Positions 1-6,732 of a DNA stretch of 13,599 bases are shown here, piece by piece. A program made the translations under genes and the position numbers. Below the pieces are notes generated by a model. That model was given only the letters and a program-made list of their open reading frames with translations, ran no database searches and had not been told where the DNA came from. This stretch comes from Desulfobia sp. GTDB taxonomy: Bacteria > Desulfobacterota > Desulfobulbia > Desulfobulbales > SURF-16. The DNA is taken from positions 1 to 13,599 of the forward strand of contig JAUWDC010000005.1 of NCBI GenBank assembly GCA_030608985.1, given 5' to 3'. How positions within the stretch are numbered: position 1 is the first letter of the stretch; each line of letters opens with the position of its first letter.

Positions 1-28
1 AAGCCTGCCTGCCGGCCTATGTTCATGT

Positions 29-74
29 ATTACATTTGTGTAATATTAACATTACAAGATTGCAATTATGTAAT
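29..74. promoter_or_regulatory. Cluster of four alternating ATTACA / TGTAAT hexamers
   Basis: ATTACA lies at 29-34 and 51-56, and its reverse complement TGTAAT at 39-44 and 69-74. Neighbouring pairs therefore form inverted repeats with spacers of 4, 6 and 12 bases. The segment is AT-rich and outside any gene, which fits an operator for a dimeric regulator or the end of an AT-rich promoter for a gene beyond the left edge. The binding protein is not identifiable from this sequence. Confidence 0.35.
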
Positions 75-104
75 ATTTGGCGTCTTTGTGGTGAGGCGGA
101 AAGC

Positions 105-132
105 GGGTAGGGTGAGGGAATGGGGAAAAGGG
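105..132 (+). other. G-quadruplex motif (five G-runs)
   Basis: G-runs of at least three bases occur at 105-107, 110-112, 116-118, 122-125 and 130-132, with loops of 2, 3, 3 and 4 bases. The first four runs alone satisfy the usual G3-N(1-7) quadruplex pattern, and a fifth run is spare. The motif is on the plus strand, about 20 bases past the stop codon of the leftmost minus-strand gene, so the operon transcript would carry the C-rich complement. Confidence 0.6.
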
Positions 133-150
133 TATCCCTGAAGACAGGCC

Positions 151-1035
151 CTAGCTGATGACCTGGTATTTATCAAACATGATTGAACTGATTGGGCTGT
201 CAGGCCATTCTTTTTTCAGCCAGTTGTTGAGTTGTCGGATCATTTCACCCCTGGCAAGGGCGAAATGTTTAAGTTCATAGGCAGGACGATTGCGGTAAAA
301 TTGAAATATAGAGTCTCTCAGATATGAAAGACGCTCCTCCGGCAGCTGTTTATCCGGACCAAGCTGAAGGATAAGGGTCAGGTCTATTGCAACGAATAAG
401 GATGGATTATTGCTTTCCCCTGCAGCAATAAAAAAAGAAGGGAGAGCCCATTTTTTTCGAATTTGTTTCTTAGAGGCTATAGTTTCTTTTTTAGCAGGTT
501 TCGGAGCCGGTGTTGCGGCAACCGGCTGCACAGGTTTTTCAACGGATTTTGTGGCAATTACTATTAATGGCGGCTCCGGCTGACGTGCCTGGTTTTGCAA
601 TTGCTGGTGGGTATTTTTGGAGAAAAGAACTCCTGTCACGACAATGAGCAAGACAAGAGGCAGGGACGGTATAAGGATTTTTTTAAAAACTGAACGAGAT
701 TTATACCAACCGGGCAAAGCAAGAACAAAAGCGGTCAGGGAGCCCAAGGCTGCATGCCGTGATGAAGGGGCTGTTGATGTTTCCCCGGAAGGAGAAGGGG
801 CATCTTCTGTTTTTTCTTTGGCAGAAGGGGGTTGGGTTACGGTCCCTTCCACCAAAGTAGACAAATCTATGTCATTCGTGCCATTGCCGGGAAGAAACCC
901 CTCATCATTCGTTTCTTCAGAAAATATAAAATCTTCGGCCTGAAAAGCGGATTCCCAGTCGTCCCCCAAATCATCGTCCGAGTTTTTAGGGATTTCAAAT
1001 TCTACAGGATCTTTGGAATGAGGATCGTCAACCAT
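151..1035 (-). CDS. Single-pass membrane protein with FliL-like C-terminal domain (second FliL-type protein)
   Basis: This 294-residue protein has no family I can name with certainty. Residues 1-65 are strongly acidic and include DDWESAFQAEDF (25-36). A serine/proline-rich stretch follows, then one hydrophobic segment at about 119-138, a Pro/Lys/Ala-rich linker at 150-195 and a compact C-terminal domain at about 200-294. That last domain resembles FliL of this same cluster: both have a beta-rich start, then a helix beginning LRD, a second helix, and a final strand (SSIMFDKYQV here, KNIYFSEFVV in FliL). The inferred topology is an acidic cytoplasmic N-terminus and a periplasmic FliL-like domain, so a role near the stator or basal body is plausible but inferred. 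It is the last gene of the cluster, 116 bp after cheY. No good Shine-Dalgarno precedes the ATG, so the start is uncertain; the protein ends with TAG at 151-153. Confidence 0.75.
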   Translation of the reverse strand: MVDDPHSKDPVEFEIPKNSDDDLGDDWESAFQAEDFIFSEETNDEGFLPGNGTNDIDLSTLVEGTVTQPPSAKEKTEDAPSPSGETSTAPSSRHAALGSLTAFVLALPGWYKSRSVFKKILIPSLPLVLLIVVTGVLFSKNTHQQLQNQARQPEPPLIVIATKSVEKPVQPVAATPAPKPAKKETIASKKQIRKKWALPSFFIAAGESNNPSLFVAIDLTLILQLGPDKQLPEERLSYLRDSIFQFYRNRPAYELKHFALARGEMIRQLNNWLKKEWPDSPISSIMFDKYQVIS

Positions 1036-1060
1036 TTGTTGTTATCATTGACGTATTCGT

Positions 1061-1080
1061 AAAAAGCGCTCATACGCCGC
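1061..1080 (-). terminator. Possible weak terminator-like hairpin after cheY
   Basis: In the minus direction a short GC hairpin (GCG, six-base loop, CGC) is followed directly by TTTTT. It lies in the 116-bp spacer between cheY and the last gene. The stem is only about 3-4 bp, so it may attenuate rather than stop transcription, or do nothing. Confidence 0.2.
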
Positions 1081-1151
1081 GTTAATCATTGGTAATTATT
1101 TAATATTATTGGTGGCGATAATTCAGATTACGATTTTGTGAGAGTGTATCA

Positions 1152-1535
1152 TTATTCGCCCAAAACCTTGTTTATCTTTTCGCCAAGGGTTTCGGCTGTA
1201 AAAGGTTTCACAATATATTGGCTGACCTTGGCTTTAACTGCCAGGATAATATTATCCTGTTGGGCTTCTGCCGTGACCATGATAAAAGGCGTGGCTCCGA
1301 TATCAGCGTCGGCACGCACATGTTTGAGCAAGTCAAGGCCTGTCATTTTGGGCATATTCCAGTCTGAAATAATCAGGTCAACTTTCTGTGATTTTAAAAC
1401 ATCAACGGCTGTTGTCCCATCATCAGCTTCTACAATATTTTTGAAACCAAGTTGGGTCAGGATATTTTTTACAATGCGACGCATGGTCGCAAAGTCGTCA
1501 ACAACAAGAACTTTCATATTTGGATCAGCAGCCAT
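1152..1535 (-). CDS. cheY: CheY-type single-domain response regulator
   Basis: A 127-residue receiver domain with no output domain, the size of chemotaxis CheY. All key residues are visible and each is offset by one from E. coli: acidic pair D13-D14, phosphoacceptor D58 (in SDWNMPKMTG), T88, Y107 and K110 followed by P111. When phosphorylated by CheA, CheY is known to bind the FliM N-terminus and FliN at the C-ring and so change motor rotation. Its partner FliM is encoded upstream in the same cluster with an intact CheY-binding peptide. The ATG is preceded by a good GGAGGA ribosome-binding site. A 137-bp spacer with a long inverted repeat separates it from fliA, so its expression may be partly uncoupled from the genes upstream. 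Confidence 0.95.
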   Translation of the reverse strand: MAADPNMKVLVVDDFATMRRIVKNILTQLGFKNIVEADDGTTAVDVLKSQKVDLIISDWNMPKMTGLDLLKHVRADADIGATPFIMVTAEAQQDNIILAVKAKVSQYIVKPFTAETLGEKINKVLGE

Positions 1536-1581
1536 ATTTCCTCCGTGTATACAAGCAGAATGTGTTTTTTATTTTTGAGCG

Positions 1582-1641
1582 AATCCTTTGTCCATCATTC
1601 TGCAAGAGAAGCTCGCAAGCTGATGGAATAAAAAAAGGATT
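1582..1641. repeat. Long imperfect inverted repeat in the fliA-cheY spacer
   Basis: AATCCTTT (1582-1589) pairs with AAAGGATT (1634-1641), and CCATCA (1592-1597) pairs with TGATGG (1621-1626). Between the two helices lie a 2-base and a 7-base internal loop. The apical region holds AGCT/AGCT around a tetraloop. The structure would form in the fliA-cheY mRNA about 45 bases upstream of the cheY start. There is no T-run after it in the minus direction, so it looks like a processing or stability element, not a terminator. Confidence 0.45.
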
Positions 1642-1672
1642 AACCAGGTAAAATAATTGTATAATAATTGAT

Positions 1673-2458
1673 TCAGCTAGCCAAGGCTTTTTTCATCCTG
1701 GTCCGTAAACGGATCATTGCCTTACTGTGCATCTGGGATATACGTGATTCAGTATAGCCCAGGACCTGGCCAATTTCCTTCATGGTCAATTCGTTAAAGT
1801 AATACAGAGAAACGGTTAAACGTTCTTTTTCCGGGAGAGTGTCAATGGCTTGTGCCAACAGGTCGCGAAGTTCGGCAAGATTTATGGCTGCAAAGGGATC
1901 ATGCGAGCTGGCTGAGAAAAGATCCGTGATGAAGTCGGAGGAAGATGTATCCGGGCACTTCTGGCGCAGGATTTCAATATCCAGGAAGGTGACACTTTTC
2001 GTCTCGTCGAGAAGCTTATAAAAGCTATCCAGGGTTATATTGAGATAGTGGGCAACTTCTTCGTCGGTCGCAGGGCGGTGCAGTTTTTTTTCAAGAACAC
2101 TGTATGCTTGCTCAAGTTCTGTATTTTTGCGGCGGATAGACCTCGGTACCCAGTCCAGGGATCGTAATTCATCGAGCATGGCCCCTTTTATGCGAAACTC
2201 GGCATAGGTTTTAAACTGGACTTTTTTCCCCAGGTCAAATTTGTCTATTGCATCGATAAGGCCAATGATGCCGCTGCTGATAAGATCATCAAGAGAAACC
2301 TGGGGAGGAAGCCTGGACGCGAGTCTGCCGGCAATATATTTAATCAACGGGGTATATATCAAGATCAGATCATCCCGTTGGCCGGGATCCTGCTTTCCCT
2401 GCTGGTTGAAATACGCGTTTGTGTAATCTTTAAATTTTGATGCCTGTTGCTTATTCAT
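1673..2458 (-). CDS. fliA: Flagellar sigma factor FliA (sigma-28)
   Basis: A 261-residue sigma-70-family protein of the FliA/WhiG/SigD group, which directs RNA polymerase to late flagellar and chemotaxis promoters. Region 2 spans about 37-107 and includes DLISSGIIGLIDAIDKFD (58-75) and FKTYAEFRIKGAMLDELR (82-99), then WVPRSIR (103-109). Region 3 is at about 114-160 and region 4 at about 205-255, with a helix-turn-helix (LTMKEIGQVLGYTESRISQM, 224-243). Length is typical of the family and no region is missing. The ATG lies 2 bp after the flhG stop codon with only a weak Shine-Dalgarno, which suggests translational coupling to flhG. The known antagonist FlgM is not encoded in this window. FlhG-FliA pairing is common in polar flagellates. 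Confidence 0.96.
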   Translation of the reverse strand: MNKQQASKFKDYTNAYFNQQGKQDPGQRDDLILIYTPLIKYIAGRLASRLPPQVSLDDLISSGIIGLIDAIDKFDLGKKVQFKTYAEFRIKGAMLDELRSLDWVPRSIRRKNTELEQAYSVLEKKLHRPATDEEVAHYLNITLDSFYKLLDETKSVTFLDIEILRQKCPDTSSSDFITDLFSASSHDPFAAINLAELRDLLAQAIDTLPEKERLTVSLYYFNELTMKEIGQVLGYTESRISQMHSKAMIRLRTRMKKALAS

Positions 2459-2460
2459 TG

Positions 2461-3345
2461 TTACAGGTTAAAAAGTCCTTGCCAGAAAAATTGTATATTG
2501 CCGTCAATATGCGGGGTCATCTCCTCCTGGTAGAGCTGTTTCGCAAGATTCATAAACTGACTGCTTATTGCAGCCTTTGGTGATAATTCTGAAACAAGCT
2601 TTTGTGCTCTGACTGCTTGGGGAAGTTTGGGGTCATGAGGGATGAACCCCAAGTAGTCCAGAGACAAGGTGTCGAGAAAGCGGTCTGCCACCAAGGTGAT
2701 CTGGCGATAGACACTGCGAGCTTCTTTTTCTGAATGAGCAGAGTTGACGAGAATCCTGAATTTTTTCACATCATGCCGTGATGAAAGAACTTTAATCATG
2801 GCATATGCATCTGTCATCGATGTTGGTTCCGGCGTAAGGACAATAATACGCTCCTGGGCCGCCAGGGTAAAGTATATGACATTATTGTTGAGACCGGCAG
2901 CCGTATCTATAAGCAGTATGTCAATGCTGCTCCCCAGTTCTGTTATTTCAGAAAGGAAATAAAGTTTTTGTTCTTCTGTCAGGTCTGCCAGTTCCATGAT
3001 TCCTGAACTGGCAGGAAGAATCATCATGCCGCCTGGGCCTTCAACAACAATATCGGCCAGGGACTTCTCTCCTAAAAAGACATGGTGCAGGTTATACTTC
3101 GGTGTTATACCCAGCAGGACATCGACGTTTGAAAGATTCAGATCTGCATCGAGTACAAGAGTTTTTTTGCCCATTTTGGCTAAACAGTAGGCCAGGTTTG
3201 TGACAATATTTGTTTTGCCGACACCGCCTTTACCACTGCTTATGCTGATTGTCCTGGGGGGGATATCGGCTGTTGCCATGGGTGAAATCTTTTTCTTTCT
3301 GGTGTTTCCCGCCATTATTTTTTCCAAGGTTTCCGCTTGATGCAT
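2461..3345 (-). CDS. flhG: MinD-like ATPase FlhG (FleN/YlxH), flagellar number regulator
   Basis: A 294-residue P-loop ATPase of the MinD/ParA type that limits flagellar number and acts with the GTPase FlhF at the pole. The deviant Walker A motif SGKGGVGKTN is at 37-46, the Walker A-prime DADLNLSNVD at 66-75, and the Walker B-type DTAAGL at 147-152. The extreme N-terminus, MHQAETLEK, matches the FlhG DQAxxLR activation helix known to stimulate FlhF GTPase, but the flanking D and R are replaced by H and E. Presence of this helix supports the upstream ATG over M11 or M23. The C-terminus is hydrophobic and aromatic (FFWQGLFNL), consistent with the membrane-contacting tail of this family. It lies between flhF (87-bp gap filled by 7-bp repeats) and fliA (2-bp gap). 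Confidence 0.95.
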   Translation of the reverse strand: MHQAETLEKIMAGNTRKKKISPMATADIPPRTISISSGKGGVGKTNIVTNLAYCLAKMGKKTLVLDADLNLSNVDVLLGITPKYNLHHVFLGEKSLADIVVEGPGGMMILPASSGIMELADLTEEQKLYFLSEITELGSSIDILLIDTAAGLNNNVIYFTLAAQERIIVLTPEPTSMTDAYAMIKVLSSRHDVKKFRILVNSAHSEKEARSVYRQITLVADRFLDTLSLDYLGFIPHDPKLPQAVRAQKLVSELSPKAAISSQFMNLAKQLYQEEMTPHIDGNIQFFWQGLFNL

Positions 3346-3362
3346 GTGACTTTCGGCTCTTT

Positions 3363-3434
3363 AATTAATTGAGAATTAAGAATTGAGGGACTTTTCGAAT
3401 AGATAGTTCATTCATTCCTAATTCGTAATTTGTC
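3363..3434. repeat. 7-bp repeat units in the flhF-flhG gap
   Basis: On the plus strand three adjacent 7-bp units read AATTGAG, AATTAAG, AATTGAG (3367-3387). A second run at the other end of the gap reads, on the minus strand just after the flhF stop, AATTACG, AATTAGG, then the degenerate AATGAAT (about 3413-3434). The units share AATT plus three variable bases. The two runs together with a short unique middle fill the gap between the two genes. Confidence 0.6.
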
Positions 3435-4497
3435 AGGCTACAGCCATGTTCTCTTTGTCGGCAAAGGCCAGCCAGCCTTTCCGAAACAGATTCTCAAGAT
3501 GTTCTGGTGATGCCACCGTGAAATCTTCAGGGACACGCTGTCCGGTTGCCAGAAAAGAAACAGGAATTCCCGCAGTTGCTACTTGCTGACACAGAGTCGC
3601 ATAAGCTCGTGTTTCGTCAAGTTTTGAAAGGACAAGTCCTGTAATGTCAAGATCGGTATATGTCTCGATAATTTTCTTGATATCTTCTTTTTTGGTTGTT
3701 GCACTGAGTACCAGGTGGTTCCTGATATTTGACACCGGAGAAAATAAATCCTGCAATTCTTTTATATGATGTATATCATACGGACTTTTGCCGGCAGTGT
3801 CGATAATAATCATGTCTACGTTCTGATGTTTACGAATCGCCAGCTCCAGGTCCTTTTTCCGAAGCGTTACTTCACATGGAAGTTTCATAATTTTAGCATA
3901 GGTGCGTAATTGATCCGTTGCGCCTATCCTGTAACAGTCAGTTGAAAGAAGGGCTACCCGCCGATTTTCACGAAGGCTGTACCAGGCCGCAATTTTTGCT
4001 GCGGTTGTTGTTTTGCCCATTCCTGTAGGGCCAACGAGACTTATGATAACCGGAGATTCTGAGGCCCTGAATTCCAATTCGGTCGTCTGCAACTGGGAGA
4101 TCAGTTGGTCCCGCCATCTGGCCACATGCTCCCGGTTCGGTCGTTGGGAAATTCTCCCGGGAGAGGTCATGGAACCGCCTTGTGTTTTGAGGACTTGGTC
4201 AAACGAGATCTTCTGGTCCGGTTGATCTGCAGGGCGGTCTGCGGATTTCTTTTTGTGATTTTCAGGTGGCTGTGAAAAGAGAGTCGGTTCCTTACCATGT
4301 GAGGAGATAGACGGAGTTTTGGTGAGGGCAATGCTTTCCAGATCATAATCCATTGCCGCTACCACTTCCACCCGCTGGTAGGGAGTGCCCCTGTGCACGG
4401 TTTTACTTGAGAGAATAACGGCGTCATCTCCCAATTGTTCTTTTATCATTTTCAGTGCTGTTCTACTGTCCGGAGCTTCAAATCGTTTAAAATGCAT
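3433..4497 (-). CDS. flhF: Signal-recognition-particle-type GTPase FlhF, flagellar placement
   Basis: A 354-residue SRP-family GTPase that recruits early flagellar components to the cell pole. The N-terminal basic domain begins with the family signature (MHFKRFEAPD, then LGDDAVILSSK at 22-32). A low-complexity linker spans about 60-115 and the NG domain covers about 120-345. GTPase motifs: G1 GPTGMGKTT (156-164), G2 region DCYRIGATDQLRTYA (187-201), G3 DTAG (233-236), G4 SKLD (291-294) and the G5 region around FLATGQRVPEDF (315-326). Length is normal. The ATG is chosen because it starts the family signature, although no Shine-Dalgarno is evident. It follows flhA by 40 bp and precedes its regulator flhG. 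Confidence 0.96.
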   Translation of the reverse strand: MHFKRFEAPDSRTALKMIKEQLGDDAVILSSKTVHRGTPYQRVEVVAAMDYDLESIALTKTPSISSHGKEPTLFSQPPENHKKKSADRPADQPDQKISFDQVLKTQGGSMTSPGRISQRPNREHVARWRDQLISQLQTTELEFRASESPVIISLVGPTGMGKTTTAAKIAAWYSLRENRRVALLSTDCYRIGATDQLRTYAKIMKLPCEVTLRKKDLELAIRKHQNVDMIIIDTAGKSPYDIHHIKELQDLFSPVSNIRNHLVLSATTKKEDIKKIIETYTDLDITGLVLSKLDETRAYATLCQQVATAGIPVSFLATGQRVPEDFTVASPEHLENLFRKGWLAFADKENMAVA

Positions 4498-4522
4498 GGC
4501 AGTTTATGTTGTAATGTTACCG

Positions 4523-4545
4523 GGTTTACCCAGGAACTCACCTGG
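4523..4545. repeat. Overlapping short inverted repeats at the flhA-flhF junction
   Basis: CCAGG (4530-4534) and CCTGG (4541-4545) are perfectly complementary around six bases that include the flhA stop codon. The overlapping palindrome GGGTTTACCC is at 4523-4532. The two hairpins exclude each other because they share bases. No T-run follows, so this is not a terminator; any effect on flhF translation is speculative. Confidence 0.3.
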
Positions 4546-6646
4546 ATGGATTAATTTCAATGGTCCCAAGAGATTGAATTTTCGTCTGACTCGTCAGTTC
4601 GTTATGAGAAAGGACGACGACTTGGGGCATGAAACGTTCAATTAACTGACGAACATGTCTCCTGATTATTGGGGAGCATATCAGAATTGGCTGATAGCCG
4701 TCTTCAGCAATGCGCTCTGTTTCTGTCTGAATTGATTCGATTATTTTCTGGGCTAAATTGGGTTCCAGGGTGAGGAATGTCCCCTGTTCCGTTGTCTGGA
4801 GAGATTCCCTGATCATATCTTCCACTTGGCTTGCCAGGGTGAGAACAGATATGCGTTTCTGGCTGTCTGTATAGCTGCCAATAATAGCCCTGGCCAGTGA
4901 CTGGCGGACATATTCAGTGAGAATGTCCGGATCTTTACTCCGCGGAGCATAATCGGCCAGGGTTTCACAGATGGTAAGCAGATCACGGATAGATATTCTT
5001 TCCCGCAACAGGTTCTGCAGCACTTTCTGAACTCCTCCGAGGGTAAGGAGATTTGGTACCAGTTCCTCTACCACCTTGGGGTGAGTTTTGCTCAGGTTGT
5101 CCAGGAGTTTCTGAGTGTCCTGTCTCCCCAAGAGTTCAGCGGAATGGGTTCGAAGTGTTTCCGTCAGGTGGGTGGCAATCACAGTGGAAGGGTCAACCAC
5201 GGTATATCCGGCAACCTGTGCTTCATCTTTTTTGTCTTCCGCGATCCACAGGGCCGGGAGTTTGAATGCCGGTTCTTCTGTGGGGATACCGTCAATTTTC
5301 CGTTTTGCCGCTCCGGAATCCATGGCAAGGTAGTAGCCCATCATTATTTCACCACGGGCAATCTCTACTCCTTTTAAAAGGAGGATATATTCATCCGGCT
5401 TGATCTGCAGGTTATCCCTGACGTGGAGTGGAGGAATAATGAGGCCCATTTCCAGGGCGAATTGCCGTCTTATCCCACGAATCCGTTCCAGGAGGTCTCC
5501 ATTCTGTGATTCATCCACAAGAGGAATAATGCCATAGCCAACCTCCAGTTCAAGGGCGTCAAGAGAGAGAAGGGTTTCCACCGTCTCGGGTGAACCAGGC
5601 AGTGGAGCTTCTTCTCTTTTTTTCTTTTCTTCTTCTTTTTTCTTTATTTGGACGCCAGCCTGCTGCTGAAATGCAATCCAGGCAAGGACTCCCAATGAGG
5701 CGCTAAGCACCAGGAAAGCCGTATGCGGAAGTCCAGGTATGAGACCAAAAAGAAGAATAATGCCGGATGCAACAGCCAGGGCCTGGGGCTGTTTTGAAAA
5801 CTGATTGGCTAGCTCTTTTCCCATGCTGGCATCAGAGGCTGCCCGGCTGACAATGATACCGGCAGATGTTGAGATGATAAGGGCAGGGATCTGGGAGACC
5901 AGACCGTCACCAATGGTGAGCATAGCGAATGTCTCGGCAGCCTTGGCAATGTCCATATTGTGGAGAATGACGCCGATAAAAAGACCACCTGTAATGTTGA
6001 TGACCATAATGACAATACTGGCAACGGCCTCACCGCGGACAAATTTGCTGGCACCGTCCATTGCTCCGTAGAATTCCGATTGACGGGAAATCTTTTCTCT
6101 TCTTTTTTTGGCGGTATCCTCATCAATGAGCCCGGCATTGAGGTCGGCGTCTATGGCCATCTGCTTGCCTGGCATGGCGTCCAAAGTGAAACGTGCAGCG
6201 ACCTCGGCAATTCGTCCCGAACCTTTGGTGATAACAATAAAGTTGATAAGGACCATGATCAGAAAGATAATCATGCCCACGGCAATACTGCCGCCAACAA
6301 CAAAATCCCCAAAAGACTGGATAACCCTGCCGACTGCCCCCGGGCCTTCATGGCCGTGCAGGAGAATAAGGCGGGTAGAAGCAATATTAAGGGATAGACG
6401 ATAGAGTGTTGTAAGCAGCAGCAGAGAGGGGAAGGCTGAAAAATCCAGCGTATCGGTATTGTACATGGCCATGAGCAGGATGATAATGCCCATGGTGATA
6501 CTGAACGTAAGCAGGAGATCCAGCAGGATTGTAGGCAGGGGTAAAATCATGATCATGAGGATGGCAACAAGGCCCACCGCAACAATCAGGCTGGAAGCCT
6601 CTATTTTAATCGCCTTTAATCCGTATGTCTCTGCTTTTTCAGCCAT
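4538..6646 (-). CDS. flhA: Flagellar export gate protein FlhA
   Basis: A 702-residue FHIPEP-family protein, full length for FlhA. The N-terminal half has about eight membrane segments. The FHIPEP signature region runs about 136-172 (NFIVITKGSGRIAEVAARF, then LDAMPGKQMAIDADLNAG), followed by YGAMDGASKFVRGEA (193-207), whose D197 corresponds to the export-critical Asp208 known in Salmonella. After a charged linker (about 336-345, rich in K and E) comes the large cytoplasmic domain that forms the nonameric ring and docks late chaperone-substrate complexes. The stop codon is 40 bp before flhF. The ATG has no visible Shine-Dalgarno: the bases upstream are an array of 7-bp units that runs up to the start codon. 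Confidence 0.97.
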   Translation of the reverse strand: MAEKAETYGLKAIKIEASSLIVAVGLVAILMIMILPLPTILLDLLLTFSITMGIIILLMAMYNTDTLDFSAFPSLLLLTTLYRLSLNIASTRLILLHGHEGPGAVGRVIQSFGDFVVGGSIAVGMIIFLIMVLINFIVITKGSGRIAEVAARFTLDAMPGKQMAIDADLNAGLIDEDTAKKRREKISRQSEFYGAMDGASKFVRGEAVASIVIMVINITGGLFIGVILHNMDIAKAAETFAMLTIGDGLVSQIPALIISTSAGIIVSRAASDASMGKELANQFSKQPQALAVASGIILLFGLIPGLPHTAFLVLSASLGVLAWIAFQQQAGVQIKKKEEEKKKREEAPLPGSPETVETLLSLDALELEVGYGIIPLVDESQNGDLLERIRGIRRQFALEMGLIIPPLHVRDNLQIKPDEYILLLKGVEIARGEIMMGYYLAMDSGAAKRKIDGIPTEEPAFKLPALWIAEDKKDEAQVAGYTVVDPSTVIATHLTETLRTHSAELLGRQDTQKLLDNLSKTHPKVVEELVPNLLTLGGVQKVLQNLLRERISIRDLLTICETLADYAPRSKDPDILTEYVRQSLARAIIGSYTDSQKRISVLTLASQVEDMIRESLQTTEQGTFLTLEPNLAQKIIESIQTETERIAEDGYQPILICSPIIRRHVRQLIERFMPQVVVLSHNELTSQTKIQSLGTIEINPSR

Positions 6647-6694
6647 TGTAAGAACTTAGTTTTAAGTTAAAAGTTTGAAGTTTTAAGTTGATGG
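6647..6694. repeat. Array of 7-bp units in the flhA-flhB gap
   Basis: Plus-strand units in strict 7-bp phase: AACTTAG (6653-6659), TTTTAAG (6660-6666), TTAAAAG (6667-6673), TTTGAAG (6674-6680), TTTTAAG (6681-6687), then the degenerate TTGATGG. A partial unit TGTAAG at 6647-6652 touches the flhA start codon. The unit differs from the one in the flhF-flhG gap and from the one near the right end of the window; only the 7-bp period is shared. Confidence 0.65.
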
Positions 6695-6732
6695 ATGTTT
6701 CTGATAGATATATTTTCAGCCATCAGCTTGCC

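Larger units (their letters stand above)
1..150. other. Intergenic region left of the flagellar cluster
   Basis: No coding sequence is apparent. The stretch holds an AT-rich part (about 20-80) with alternating ATTACA and TGTAAT hexamers, then a purine-rich, G-run-rich part (about 91-132). Two very short hairpins sit at the right edge just after the stop codon of the leftmost gene: CCTG/CAGG around AAGA at 137-148, and AGGG/CCCT around three bases at 129-139. In the minus direction the second is followed by TTTT. They could form a weak end to the flagellar transcript, but their stems are only 4 bp and they compete for the same bases. Confidence 0.5.

Noticed and set aside
1090..1118. FliA-type (sigma-28) promoter on the plus strand, GGCGATAA with an upstream TAAT
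   Set aside because: The -35-like part is poor, the spacing is off and no rightward gene follows; it would only read antisense to cheY.
5960..6397. Plus-strand frame of 145 codons opposite flhA
   Set aside because: Antisense to the conserved FHIPEP region of flhA, so the open frame reflects codon use of the real gene; no ribosome-binding site or family resemblance.
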